Source: Hydrogenophaga crassostreae (lineage in GTDB: Bacteria > Pseudomonadota > Gammaproteobacteria > Burkholderiales > Burkholderiaceae_C). From it: a stretch of DNA of 64,000 bases. The stretch is from NCBI RefSeq assembly GCF_001761385.1, contig NZ_CP017476.1:3399501-3463500 (forward strand), in the 5' to 3' direction. The notes beneath the pieces are model-generated. The model did not search any database. It had not been told where the DNA came from and worked only from the letters and a program-made list of their open reading frames with translations. Shown piece after piece: positions 17,677-26,482 of the stretch; position 1 is the first letter of the stretch, and every line of letters starts with the position of its first letter. Made by a program: the position numbers and the translations under genes.

Positions 17677-19107
17677 TTAGAAGTCACCGCCACCAACCAG
17701 GGTTTCGAAACGGGTGAGCGTGTTCAGGAAGGCCAGCTTCACGACGCCCGTTGGGCCATTTCGCTGTTTGCCGATGATGATCTCTGCGACGCCCGGCTCC
17801 TTGGAAGTTTCGCGGTTGTAGTAGTCGTCACGGTAGATGAACATGATGATGTCCGCATCCTGCTCAATGGCACCCGATTCGCGCAGATCGCTCATCATGG
17901 GACGCTTGTCAGTGCGTTGCTCCACACTTCGGTTGAGCTGCGACAGGGCAATCACTGGGCACTGCAGCTCCTTGGCCAGCATTTTCAGACCCCGTGAAAT
18001 TTCGCCCAGTTCGGTGGCCCGGTTGTCGCCTCCCGAACTGCCAGAGCCGCTCATAAGCTGCAAGTAGTCAACCACAATCAAGCCCAGCTTGCCGCACTGG
18101 CGGGCCAGACGGCGCGCGTTGGCTCGCAATTCGCTGGGTGTGAGGCCAGGGGTTTCGTCAATGTGCAATGACACATTGCGCAATTTTTCAATTGCCTCTG
18201 TGAGCCGTGGCCACTCTTCATCGTTGAGCTTGCCTGTGCGCAAATGGCTTTGATGGATGCGCCCGATGGAGCCCACGATACGGACAGCCAGTTGCGAGGC
18301 CCCCATCTCCATGGAAAACACGGCCACAGGCAAACCCTCATTCAGCGCCACATGTTCAGCGATGTTGATCGCGAATGCGGTTTTCCCCATCGAAGGGCGC
18401 GCGGCCAGGACCACCAGGTCGCCGGCTTGCAAGCCGGTCGTCATGCGGTCGAGATCGATAAACCCGGTGGGCACGCCCGTGATGTCGTTGGGGTTGTCGG
18501 CCATCTCCTGCACGCGGTCGAGCAACTCGACCACCAGCGTGTCCATGCCCTGAAAGCCCTCCTTCATCCGGGAGCCTTCTTCTCCAATCTTGAAAATCTT
18601 CTGCTCGGCCTCGTCCAGAATCTTGGCAACCGGGCGGCCTTCAGGGTTGAAGGCGGCCGTCGCAATATCGTCGCTCGCCGCGACCAGCTTGCGCAAAATG
18701 GCGCGTTCACGAACGATTTCCGCATACCGCCGAATGTTCGCAGCACTGGGCACGTACTGCGCCAGAGAGTTCAAGTAGGCAATGCCTCCCGCCTCTTCCG
18801 CTTTGCCCAGGTTCTGCAGGTGTTCAAACACCGTGACCACATCGGCAGGCTTGCTGGAGTTGATCAGGGTGGCAATCGCAGAATAGGCCAAGCGGTGCTC
18901 GTAGCGGTAAAAGTCTGAATCATTGATCAGATCGGCCACTCGATCCCAGGCCGCGTTGTCGAGCAACAGACCCCCCAGCACGCTGGATTCGCCCTCGATC
19001 GAATGGGGCGGTACCCGCAACTGTGCGACTTGCGGATCGCGGCCCAAGCCGGCGCCGTCCATACCAACGTCAAAGGAAGAAAAAGGGTCTGAGAATACAG
19101 CGGACAT
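17677..19107 (-). CDS. dnaB: Replicative DNA helicase DnaB
   Basis: A 476-residue hexameric helicase that unwinds DNA ahead of the replisome. The N-terminal DnaG-interacting domain starts around VPPHSIEGESSVLGGLLLD. The RecA-like motor has Walker A ARPSMGKTAFA, the FSMEMGASQL motif, Walker B LIVVDYLQLM and the sensor region VIALSQLNRSVEQR. Length is as expected, and no intein interrupts the motor. It is the last gene of the rpsF-priB-rpsR-rplI-dnaB order, but a strong terminator after rplI suggests it also has its own promoter in the 213-bp gap. Confidence 0.97.
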   Translation of the reverse strand: MSAVFSDPFSSFDVGMDGAGLGRDPQVAQLRVPPHSIEGESSVLGGLLLDNAAWDRVADLINDSDFYRYEHRLAYSAIATLINSSKPADVVTVFEHLQNLGKAEEAGGIAYLNSLAQYVPSAANIRRYAEIVRERAILRKLVAASDDIATAAFNPEGRPVAKILDEAEQKIFKIGEEGSRMKEGFQGMDTLVVELLDRVQEMADNPNDITGVPTGFIDLDRMTTGLQAGDLVVLAARPSMGKTAFAINIAEHVALNEGLPVAVFSMEMGASQLAVRIVGSIGRIHQSHLRTGKLNDEEWPRLTEAIEKLRNVSLHIDETPGLTPSELRANARRLARQCGKLGLIVVDYLQLMSGSGSSGGDNRATELGEISRGLKMLAKELQCPVIALSQLNRSVEQRTDKRPMMSDLRESGAIEQDADIIMFIYRDDYYNRETSKEPGVAEIIIGKQRNGPTGVVKLAFLNTLTRFETLVGGGDF

Positions 19108-19242
19108 GTGTTTCCTGAAAGTCGGTCAATGGTACGCCGCCACTCCCTTGCTGTCAGGGGACAAACCTGTGGACAACCAGTGAATTACGAGGGGAATACC
19201 GGGGGATAGATCGGGACAACAATTCCAGGACGCTCGCAAGCA

Positions 19243-19276
19243 GAAAAAAAGCCGCCTACCCGAGGGTGGCGGCTTC
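19243..19276 (-). terminator. Intrinsic terminator after rplI
   Basis: On the minus strand the hairpin stem AGCCGCC/GGCGGCT has a short loop and is followed by a run of seven T. It ends the ribosomal protein transcript before dnaB. Confidence 0.88.
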
Positions 19277-19320
19277 TTCTGCAACAACCCAGGATCAACC
19301 CGGGCGGCGCAAGTCTTCGA

Positions 19321-19773
19321 TCAGGCGGATTCGCCCAGCACGGAAACGTTCAGGTCGATGTTCACATCGGTGTGCAGGTGCACCGTGACCGTGAAATCAC
19401 CAGCGTTTTTCAACGGACCATTGGGCATGCGAACCTGTGCCTTCGACACGGTGTAGCCAAGCTTCACCAGCTCGTCAGCCACGTCGTGGTTGGTCACGGA
19501 GCCGAACAAGCGGCCGTCAACGCCAGCCTTTTGGGACAGCTTGACGGTCACAGCGGCCAGCTTTTCACCCAGCGCCTGGGCTTCAGCCAACTTGGCAGCG
19601 GCAGCTTTTTCCAGTTCGGCGCGGCGCGTTTCGAATTCGGCAATCGCGTTTTGGGTGGCACGGCGGGCACGGCCCGAAGGGATCAGGAAGTTACGGGCAT
19701 AGCCGTCTTTCACTTTGACCACATCGCCCAGGGCGCCGAGGTTGAGTACTTTGTCGAGCAGAATAATTTGCAT
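19321..19773 (-). CDS. rplI: 50S ribosomal protein bL9
   Basis: A 150-residue bL9. The N-terminal domain reads MQIILLDKVLNLGALGDVV, then VKDGYARNFLIPSGRA, the family signature that binds 23S rRNA. A long Ala/Glu/Lys connecting helix leads to a C-terminal domain with LFGSVTNHDVADEL. It starts 12 bp after rpsR. Full length and intact. Confidence 0.97.
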   Translation of the reverse strand: MQIILLDKVLNLGALGDVVKVKDGYARNFLIPSGRARRATQNAIAEFETRRAELEKAAAAKLAEAQALGEKLAAVTVKLSQKAGVDGRLFGSVTNHDVADELVKLGYTVSKAQVRMPNGPLKNAGDFTVTVHLHTDVNIDLNVSVLGESA

Positions 19774-19785
19774 ATCAGGCTCCCT

Positions 19786-20067
19786 TTAAACGCGGTGCTG
19801 GTCGCTGTAAGGCAACATGGCCAGGAAGCGGGCACGCTTGATGGCTGTATTGACTTGACGCTGATAGAAGGCACGCGTGCCGGTCAGGCGCGCGGGGATG
19901 ATTTTGCCGTTTTCGGCGATGAAGTCACGCAGGACGTCGATGTCCTTGTAGTCAACTTCTTCAACGTTTGCCACGGTAAAGCGGCAGAAACGCTTGCGCT
20001 TGAACAGCAGCGATTGGGTGTTGCGCTTGGGGCGCTTGTCTTTGTTGAAACGTTTTGGGGAAGCCAT
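19786..20067 (-). CDS. rpsR: 30S ribosomal protein bS18
   Basis: A 93-residue bS18. The core shows CRFTVANVEEVDYKDIDVL and KIIPARLTGTRAFYQRQV, then AIKRARFLAMLPY, the classic conserved end. It binds bS6 on the small-subunit platform, consistent with rpsF at the head of this operon. The basic N-terminal extension (SPKRFNKDKRPKRNTQ) is usual in betaproteobacteria. Confidence 0.97.
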   Translation of the reverse strand: MASPKRFNKDKRPKRNTQSLLFKRKRFCRFTVANVEEVDYKDIDVLRDFIAENGKIIPARLTGTRAFYQRQVNTAIKRARFLAMLPYSDQHRV

Positions 20068-20079
20068 GTTGGGCCTTTC

Positions 20080-20385
20080 CTATGTTTTGCTGAATTCTTG
20101 AATATGAAACACAAGACCTTTGCCATTGCGTGCATTCGTCATGAAGCCGTGAAACTCACAAACCGCATCCAGGCCTTGTCGGGCCAGGGTTTCTGCTTGT
20201 GCGCCAAAGGCCACAGCCTTCAGTTGCAGTTTCACCAGCCTGGGCGTGTCCAATTCGGTGATGGTGGATTCGTGCTCTAGCACGATATTCACCACCGGTA
20301 TGCCTGCTGGGGTGTAGCGCAAGGGTTGAACCTGCACCACCGAAGCCGACAAATGAAAACGGTTGGCTGCTGCTGACGATGTCAC
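20080..20385 (-). CDS. priB: Primosomal replication protein N (PriB)
   Basis: A 101-residue OB-fold single-stranded-DNA-binding protein acting in PriA-dependent replication restart. Seen: LSASVVQVQPLRYTPAGIP, then LEHESTITELDTPRLV and LKAVAFGAQAETLARQG, all typical of burkholderial PriB. The start is GTG at 20385, eight bases after the rpsF stop, so it is read by coupled translation. It sits between rpsF and rpsR as in E. coli. Confidence 0.93.
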   Translation of the reverse strand: MTSSAAANRFHLSASVVQVQPLRYTPAGIPVVNIVLEHESTITELDTPRLVKLQLKAVAFGAQAETLARQGLDAVCEFHGFMTNARNGKGLVFHIQEFSKT

Positions 20386-20393
20386 GCCTGGGT

Positions 20394-20807
20394 TCAGGCG
20401 GCTTGGGCTCGCGGTTCGCGGGGCTCGCGGGAGTCACGGGAATCGCGACCTTCATGAGCAGGAGCGGCCTTGCGGGCCTCTTCACGCTCAACCGACTTCA
20501 TCATGCTCGAAGGGCCGGTTTCGGCTTTCTTCTTCAACACGGTGAGGTGGCGCAACACGGCATCGTTGAACTTGAACGCGTGTTCGAGTTCAGCCATCAC
20601 TGCCTGATCGGCTTCGATGTTGACGCACAGATAGTGGGCCTTGGACAGCTTCGTGATCTGGTAAGCCATCTGACGACGACCCCAGTCTTCAACACGGTGG
20701 ATCTTTCCGCCGCCGGCGGTGATCATGCCCTTGTAACGCTCCAGCATGGCTGGAACCTGTTCGCTCTGGTCCGGATGGATCAGCAAAACGATTTCGTAAT
20801 GACGCAT
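20394..20807 (-). CDS. rpsF: 30S ribosomal protein bS6
   Basis: A 137-residue bS6 starting MRHYEIVLLIHPDQSEQV, with the conserved RRQMAYQITKLSKAHYL core and FKFNDAVLRHLTV. The C-terminal tail is long and charged (GRDSRDSREPREPRAQAA); in E. coli such a tail is glutamylated, but here it is Arg/Glu-rich and lacks a poly-Glu end. First gene of the rpsF-priB-rpsR-rplI operon. ATG 20807 has AGGAG upstream; the longer frame is not conserved. Confidence 0.96.
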   Translation of the reverse strand: MRHYEIVLLIHPDQSEQVPAMLERYKGMITAGGGKIHRVEDWGRRQMAYQITKLSKAHYLCVNIEADQAVMAELEHAFKFNDAVLRHLTVLKKKAETGPSSMMKSVEREEARKAAPAHEGRDSRDSREPREPRAQAA

Positions 20808-20957
20808 AAACACTCCTTTTGGATGACACCGAGCCGGTTTAACGGACCTCGGTTTCTGATGAACAGCCGCCCCCAGCGTCGTAATGGGGTGCAGCAAGGC
20901 AAGCCCGCGATTCTAGCAAGATTCCGACTGCCTTGCAATTGCGGCCTTGCGTCTCGA

Positions 20958-23075
20958 TCAGACCCGCTGGCGCCGGGGGTAGCGCACGTGTTCCACCAGT
21001 TCCTCCACTTCGCGGCCAGGAGCAGGGGTGATCCAGCTGATCAACACAATCACGGCAAACCCCAACGGCACGCCAAACACGCCCGCCGATATGGGCTGAA
21101 TGCCCCACCAGAGCTCCACTGGCCGGGTCACCCCGAAGATGTCACGCAGCCAGGGCTGGGTGGTCACCATGTAATAGAAGGTGATCGCCAAGCCACAGAT
21201 CATGCCCAGGGATGCTGCAATTCCGGTGGCGCGTTTCCAGAAGATACCCAATACCAGGGCGGGGAAAAAAGCCGATGCGGCAAGCGAAAAGGCCGCGGAG
21301 ACCAGAAACAGGATGTCAGCGGGCTTTTGGGCCGCTACGTACGCTGCCGCCAGCGCCACCATCAACAGCAGCACCTTGGAAATCGTGACCCGCCGGGCTG
21401 TCGAAGCATTGGGATCGATCATCTTGTAGTACACGTCGTGCGACAAGGCGTTGGCTATGGTGAGCAACAGCCCGTCGGCGGTGGACAGTGCAGCGGCCAG
21501 GCCACCCGCGGCAACCAGACCCGAAATCACATAGGGCAAGCCCGCGATCTCGGCGGTGGCCAACACGATGATGTCGCCACCAATCGACATTTCATTCAGC
21601 TGCAACAACCCATCCTGGTTGACATCGGTCACCGACAGCAGCGAGGGATCCACCTTGTTCCAGGCCGCAACCCAGGCTGGCAACTGGTCAAACGGTGTAC
21701 CAATCAATACGTTGAACACCTCGAACTTCACCATCACGGCCAAAGCTGGCGCAGTGAAGTACAGCAAGAAGATGAAAAACAGCGACCAGGTGACCGACTC
21801 GCGCGCAGCCTTCACGCTGGGCACGGTGTAGTACCGCATCAAGATATGTGGAAGGGCCGCAGTGCCGACCATCAGGCAAAAAGCCAGCGCCAGAAAATTT
21901 CGGCGCGACTCGTCATAGGTTTGCTGTGCCTCGGGATCGCCATCGGGGTCGCCCGCAAATTGGGCCGCATGCGGAGGCATACCGTTGAGTGGCTGTGACT
22001 TGGTGTCGGCAGCCGCCTTGCGCCGACTCCATGTCGATTCGGCCGCCGTGGCGGTGCGTGGCAGAGATGACAGCGTTTTTTCTGCCGCAGACAAGTCGGC
22101 GAAGGAGGCATCAGCCTGGCGCAGTGCCGCCAGCCTGGCTTCGGCTTTTGCCTTGTCGTTCATCAGCGCAGCGGCCGGGTCTTTGAGTTTTTCGGCCAGT
22201 TCTTGGGAGAGAGATGCAAAAATCTGACGCACCTCAAGTTCTTTCGGGTCCGAGGCCAGCTCCTTCTCCTTTGCGGTGACTTTTTCCAGCTGGTAGCCAT
22301 ACACCACCTGTGGCACCGGCACCCCCGTTTGTTTCACCGACAGCCACACCACTGGAATGAGGTAGGCCACGATGATCACGATGTACTGAGCAACCTGGGT
22401 CCAGGTCACGGCGCGCATGCCGCCGAGAAAAGAGCACACCAAAATGCCGCCCAGCCCCAGGAAAATGCCCAGTTCGAAGGCCACACCAACCAGGCGTGAC
22501 GTGATCAGACCCACGCCATAGATCTGCGCCACGACGTAAATGAACGAAACCAGAATGGCGGCCATCACACCCAGCAATCTCGGCAGGTGCCCCCCATAGC
22601 GCTCACCCAGAAAGTCGGGAATGGTGAACTGGCCAAACTTGCGCAAATACGGCGCCAGCAACAAAGCCACCAGGCAATAACCTCCCGTCCACCCCAGAAT
22701 GAAGGCCAGCCCGCTGTAGCCAGTGAGGTACAGCGTTCCGGCCAGGCCGATAAACGAGGCCGCAGACATCCAGTCGGCGCCTGTCGCCATGCCGTTGTAG
22801 ACCGCCGGTACCCTGCGACCCGCCACGTAGTATTCGGTGGCGTCCGTCGTGCGGCTCATGATCCCGATGGCGGCATACAGGCCAATCGTGGCAAACAGGA
22901 AAATGAAGCCTATCCACTCCCTGGGCAAGCCCGCTTGTTCCAGCACAGCCAGAACCACCACGAACATGAAGAATGCCAAGGTGTACCAGCGGTACACCTT
23001 GTTGAGTTGCTGCTTGAACGCCGATTCGGATGCCGTTGCGCCACCAGCCCCAGGCCGTTTTTTGAGACCCTTCAT
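20958..23075 (-). CDS. Sodium:solute symporter (VC_2705 subfamily) with large internal insertion
   Basis: A 705-residue SSS-family transporter. Core features: YYVAGRRVPAVYNGMATGAD, WMSAASFIGLAGTLYLTGYS (Na+ site region), GQFTIPDFLGERYGG and LVAAGGLAAALSTADGLLL. Relatives with a DUF4212 partner are about 570-620 residues. Residues about 262-392 hold an extra charged, Ala/Lys/Glu-rich segment predicted to be coiled coil, inside the loop after the TM following GGMRAVTWTQVAQYIV. A Dx[DN]xDG loop (DVNQDGLLQLNE) resembles an EF-hand. It lies three bases after its DUF4212 small subunit. Likely substrate: acetate or another small carboxylate, inferred from family and neighbourhood. Confidence 0.87.
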   Translation of the reverse strand: MKGLKKRPGAGGATASESAFKQQLNKVYRWYTLAFFMFVVVLAVLEQAGLPREWIGFIFLFATIGLYAAIGIMSRTTDATEYYVAGRRVPAVYNGMATGADWMSAASFIGLAGTLYLTGYSGLAFILGWTGGYCLVALLLAPYLRKFGQFTIPDFLGERYGGHLPRLLGVMAAILVSFIYVVAQIYGVGLITSRLVGVAFELGIFLGLGGILVCSFLGGMRAVTWTQVAQYIVIIVAYLIPVVWLSVKQTGVPVPQVVYGYQLEKVTAKEKELASDPKELEVRQIFASLSQELAEKLKDPAAALMNDKAKAEARLAALRQADASFADLSAAEKTLSSLPRTATAAESTWSRRKAAADTKSQPLNGMPPHAAQFAGDPDGDPEAQQTYDESRRNFLALAFCLMVGTAALPHILMRYYTVPSVKAARESVTWSLFFIFLLYFTAPALAVMVKFEVFNVLIGTPFDQLPAWVAAWNKVDPSLLSVTDVNQDGLLQLNEMSIGGDIIVLATAEIAGLPYVISGLVAAGGLAAALSTADGLLLTIANALSHDVYYKMIDPNASTARRVTISKVLLLMVALAAAYVAAQKPADILFLVSAAFSLAASAFFPALVLGIFWKRATGIAASLGMICGLAITFYYMVTTQPWLRDIFGVTRPVELWWGIQPISAGVFGVPLGFAVIVLISWITPAPGREVEELVEHVRYPRRQRV

Positions 23076-23078
23076 CGC

Positions 23079-23351
23079 TTAATCAACCACATCGTCTTGG
23101 TCATGTGCAGCATCGAGCCGGTTCATCGCCCACGCGTAGAAACCCACCAGCAAGACGTAGACCAGCGGACCGCCCTGCGCACCCAGCCAGAAACTGAACG
23201 GCCAACCAAAGAAGGTGAAGTTCAAATCGCGGGCGAAATAGGTGGCCACAAAGCTCACAAGAAACCAGATCAAAAGCAAGCCCGCCGTTAAACGCAATGT
23301 CTTGCGCCAATAGAGGCGTCGGTTTTCAGCAGGCGTTGGTTTGGACGACAT
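23079..23351 (-). CDS. DUF4212 symporter small subunit
   Basis: A 90-residue protein with two membrane helices: LLLIWFLVSFVATYFA and GGPLVYVLLVGFYAWAM. The opening RLYWRKTLRLTAGLLLIWF and FFGWPFSFWLGAQG are DUF4212 hallmarks. The family is the small partner of SSS transporters (a second pair is at 36-38 kb) and parallels DUF485/YjcH for ActP. It ends three bases before the symporter start, so the two are coexpressed. Confidence 0.9.
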   Translation of the reverse strand: MSSKPTPAENRRLYWRKTLRLTAGLLLIWFLVSFVATYFARDLNFTFFGWPFSFWLGAQGGPLVYVLLVGFYAWAMNRLDAAHDQDDVVD

Positions 23352-23360
23352 GTGGTTTCT

Positions 23361-23927
23361 TCAGGCGCAAAGCCCGGTCTCTCGTTCCAGCTGTCGGGCC
23401 ACCTTGGGCTCGAACTGGCGCAGTCGCGCGATGGTGGCGATGGCATCGTCAAGGGCACCCAGATCGGCCTGCACCCGCGCAAGCTGGTACCAACCATATG
23501 GGCTCATGGGCTGCAAGCGGGTGTTGACCTGCAAGACCTCAACGGCCTCGACCAGCCGGTCCTGGGCAATCAATGCCAGTGCCAGCCCGTACCAGGCCCG
23601 ATCCAGTGCGGGGGCACGTTCGGTGGCCCGGCGAAAACAGCGCTCGGCTTCTTCAAACTGCTCCAGACGCTCAAAAGTAAAACCCAGGTTGAACCAGGCC
23701 TGGACATCCTCCGGGTCGATGGCCACGCAGCGGCTGAGCAAATCACGAGCGGCCTCCCACGCCTGATCCTGGGACGCCCAGTGGGCCAGTGTCGCCAATG
23801 CATAGGTGTCATCCGGGTTCGCAGCCAGCGCCTTCGACACCACTGCACGCCCCCATCGAACCTGTCCCAGCATGGAGCAAAAACCCAAGCGTGCACGCAA
23901 GCTGAAACTCAACCAAAGGCTGTTCAC
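23361..23927 (-). CDS. Tetratricopeptide-repeat protein
   Basis: A 188-residue TPR protein. At least three repeats are readable: NPDDTYALATLAHWASQ, DPEDVQAWFNLGFTFERL and APALDRAWYGLALALIAQ. The start is best placed at GTG 23927, where GTGA overlaps the stop of the upstream membrane protein; the frame further up is only that gene's shadow. It ends nine bases before the DUF4212 gene. It may chaperone or scaffold the transporter system, an inference from location alone. Confidence 0.8.
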   Translation of the reverse strand: MNSLWLSFSLRARLGFCSMLGQVRWGRAVVSKALAANPDDTYALATLAHWASQDQAWEAARDLLSRCVAIDPEDVQAWFNLGFTFERLEQFEEAERCFRRATERAPALDRAWYGLALALIAQDRLVEAVEVLQVNTRLQPMSPYGWYQLARVQADLGALDDAIATIARLRQFEPKVARQLERETGLCA

Positions 23928-24220
23928 CGACACAACGCCATACCCAACTGCACGCAATGCGCGATTTTGGCTGCCGTCAACGCCAGCCATGCCAGGCCCA
24001 ACAGCAGGAAGGCCACCCAGGGATGGTGCCTTGACAACACCTGTTTCGGCGTCAGCCAGCGAGCAATCACCACAAAAGGCTGCCCCACCTGCTGCAACAA
24101 CTGGTACATCAGGTTCTCGCGGCGGCGTTCACCAATGATCAACCCCAGCACCCACTGCCCGAACAGCGACAGCAATGCCACTTCGGCAATCAGTTTGGCA
24201 GCGGAGATCAGTGTCAGCAT
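23924..24220 (-). CDS. Hypothetical two-helix membrane protein
   Basis: 98 residues. A first hydrophobic stretch AAKLIAEVALLSLFGQWVLG leads into a cytoplasmic loop IGERRRENLMYQLLQQVGQP. A second helix is WVAFLLLGLAWLALTAA. The RRRENLMYQ motif and size are shared by unnamed Burkholderiales proteins beside symporter loci, as I recall, but no function is known. First gene of the operon running through TPR, DUF4212 and symporter. Divergent from the DUF294 gene, 168 bp away. Confidence 0.75.
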   Translation of the reverse strand: MLTLISAAKLIAEVALLSLFGQWVLGLIIGERRRENLMYQLLQQVGQPFVVIARWLTPKQVLSRHHPWVAFLLLGLAWLALTAAKIAHCVQLGMALCR

Positions 24221-24388
24221 GTCAGGTTCGTGTCAATTTGGGTTGATTCTGAATTGTCACCTTACCAAGCTCTTACATACCGCCCTGCACAGCCCCTGAC
24301 ACAGGTCAAACCCCTAGCGCATAGACTGTATTTGACGGGAAATCGAGGTGTAGCATCAAATGGACCTTGTCAACGAAGGCACCCCAGC

Positions 24389-26251
24389 ATGACTTCCTCC
24401 TCCATCCCCGCCCCTCAAATTCGCACCGCGTTGATCGCCCACCGCGCCTTCGGCGTTTTGCCAGCGTCCATATTGGAGACGCTGGGAACGACCCTGAAAG
24501 CCCGGGCATTCAAAGCCAAAGAGCCCATAGCGCTGGGAGAAGACTTCAAGACCCACGCGCATTGGCTGCTCGAAGGCAACGTGAATTTGCTGGACGCGGA
24601 GGGTCACCTCTTGCTGAGCTTGCAAGCTGGCGAGGTGTTCGGACTCGACCAAGGTGATGCACTGCATGTCGTCGCAGCGCAGGCGCAATCAGCCGCGCAG
24701 GTCGTGCGAATTCCTTTGTCACAAGTGCAGGAACTCTGCGAAATCACGCCCGCACTCGCCTATTTCCTGCCTGCATTCCCTGCGGCCCTTGATGCCAGCA
24801 CCACCGGTGGCGGATCAGGCTCCGGCGCTGACCCGGCGCTCAACCTCATGACAGCGCCGGTACGCTCCCTGGTCAAGCGCGCCCCGATCACTTTGCCCCC
24901 CCACACCACGGTGCGTGAAGCCGCGCAAGTGATGAGCGAAAAACGCGTGTCTTCGGTGCTGATCGAGAAGGACCAACGTTTGTTCGGGCTGGTCACCGAT
25001 CGCGACCTGCGCAACCGCGTCGTCGCAGCAGGCCTGGACACCGGCCGCACCATCATGGACATCGCCACCCTTGCGCCATTGACCATCGATGTGCAGAACC
25101 CGGCGTTCGATGCCCTGTTGCTCATGGCACGCCACAACATTCACCATGTGCCGGTGCTTGATGGCGAGCGCATCGTGGGGATGATCACCGCCACCGACCT
25201 CACCGAACAACACAGCACTTCAGCCGTTTACCTGGCCGGTGACGTCTACAAGCAAAGCACCGTTGAAGGGCTTCAGTCGGTTGCCACCAAGATCAAGCAA
25301 CTGCAAAAGAGCCTGGCCGCCGCACAGGCCTCTGCCTACAGCACGGGTCACATCATCACCGCCATCACCGATGCCATCACCTGCCGTTTGCTGCAACTCG
25401 GTGAAGCGCAGTTTGGCCCACCACCTGTTGACTACGTGTGGGTCGCAGCGGGATCACAGGCGCGCAGCGAACAAACCGCCAAGTCCGATCAGGACAACTG
25501 CATGGTGATCGACGACCGCTACGACCAAGCCAGGCACGGCACCTATTTCAAGACACTGGCCAAGTTCGTGTGCGACGGGCTGGATGCTTGCGGCTACGTG
25601 CACTGCCCGGGCGACATGATGGCCATGACAGACACCTGGCGCCAGCCGAAGCGGCAGTGGGCCGAGTACTTCGCGCGCTGGACCAGCCAGCCCGATCCCA
25701 AGTCGCTGATGCTGACCTGCGTCTTCTTCGACCTCCGGGCCATCTACGGCAGCACCGACTTGCTCGACAGCTTGCGCTCAGACGTTTTGCGGCGCACCAA
25801 GGGCAACAGCCTGTTTCTCGCCCACATGGTCGGCAACGCCCTGAAACACCAGCCACCACTCGGCATGTTCAAAGGCATCTCCACGATCCGCAGTGGAGAA
25901 CACAAAGGCAAGATCGACCTCAAACACACCGGCGTGGTCCCCATCGTGGACCTGGCGAGGGTCTATGCCCTGGCCGGCGCCCACGATGCAGTCAATACCC
26001 AGGACCGCCTGCAGAGCGCCGCGACAGGCGGCGAAGTCAGCGAACAAAGCGCACACGACCTGCGCGATGCGCTCGAGTTCCTGGCCCACACCCGCATCCA
26101 GCACCAGGCTCGGCAGATCACTGCGGGCCTGCCACCCAACAACTTCATGAACCCGAACGACATCTCGAACTTTGAACGCAGTCAGCTGAAAGACGCGTTC
26201 ACCGTGGTGCACGATCTGCAAAACGTGCTGGGCCAACGCTACAGAATGTGA
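24389..26251 (+). CDS. CBS/DUF294 nucleotidyltransferase-like signalling protein
   Basis: A 620-residue cytoplasmic protein in four parts. Residues 1-150 look like a cyclic-nucleotide-binding jelly roll (LLEGNVNLLDAEGHLLLSL, GEVFGL). Residues about 155-290 are two CBS repeats (VREAAQVMSEKRVSSVLI and HHVPVLDGERIVGMITATDL). Residues about 320-460 form DUF294, with a GlnD-like motif GSQARSEQTAKSDQDN that keeps the GS...D-x-D metal site. The rest is the DUF294 C-terminal helical domain. Proteins of this build occur beside acetate-type symporters and DnaQ-like exonucleases, as here. Predicted to sense nucleotides. Start ATG 24389 has GAAGG upstream. Confidence 0.85.
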   Translation: MTSSSIPAPQIRTALIAHRAFGVLPASILETLGTTLKARAFKAKEPIALGEDFKTHAHWLLEGNVNLLDAEGHLLLSLQAGEVFGLDQGDALHVVAAQAQSAAQVVRIPLSQVQELCEITPALAYFLPAFPAALDASTTGGGSGSGADPALNLMTAPVRSLVKRAPITLPPHTTVREAAQVMSEKRVSSVLIEKDQRLFGLVTDRDLRNRVVAAGLDTGRTIMDIATLAPLTIDVQNPAFDALLLMARHNIHHVPVLDGERIVGMITATDLTEQHSTSAVYLAGDVYKQSTVEGLQSVATKIKQLQKSLAAAQASAYSTGHIITAITDAITCRLLQLGEAQFGPPPVDYVWVAAGSQARSEQTAKSDQDNCMVIDDRYDQARHGTYFKTLAKFVCDGLDACGYVHCPGDMMAMTDTWRQPKRQWAEYFARWTSQPDPKSLMLTCVFFDLRAIYGSTDLLDSLRSDVLRRTKGNSLFLAHMVGNALKHQPPLGMFKGISTIRSGEHKGKIDLKHTGVVPIVDLARVYALAGAHDAVNTQDRLQSAATGGEVSEQSAHDLRDALEFLAHTRIQHQARQITAGLPPNNFMNPNDISNFERSQLKDAFTVVHDLQNVLGQRYRM

Positions 26252-26335
26252 CCCCCTGCGACGGCCCGATGCTCGGGCCGTCACCCCCCAGGGGGGCGAT
26301 GCGTGCAGCCCGGCAAAGCCGGTTCTGCCGCATCC
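26252..26335 (+). repeat. Dispersed repeat, left arm of an inverted pair
   Basis: Directly after the DUF294 stop: hairpin ACGGCCCGAN...CGGGCCGT, core CCCCCCAGGGGGG, and GCCCGGCAAAGCCGGTTC. The last 18 bases are the exact reverse complement of 26405-26422, so a long stem can form between convergent genes. Confidence 0.8.
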
Positions 26336-26402
26336 TGCGGTTAAGGCATCTCACTCCGGAGAAAGCTATGGTTTGAGTGAGGGGGTGTTCTTTCAGGGCA
26401 CC

Positions 26403-26472
26403 GCGGAACCGGCTTTGCCGGGCCGCCAGTGCCGCCCCCCGGGGGGTGACGCCGAAGGCGGCGCGGGGGGAG
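26403..26472 (-). repeat. Dispersed repeat, right arm of an inverted pair
   Basis: GAACCGGCTTTGCCGGGC followed by the core CCCCCCGGGGGG and GACGCCGAAGGCGGCG. It faces the copy at 26252-26335 and ends just before the stop of the exonuclease fusion gene; the pair probably serves as a bidirectional transcription end. Confidence 0.8.
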
Positions 26473-26482
26473 CATGTGTCGC

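Noticed and set aside
23928..23990. Longer N-terminus of the TPR protein
   Set aside because: It overlaps the conserved end of the preceding membrane protein in another frame; the GTGA junction at 23924-23927 explains the start.
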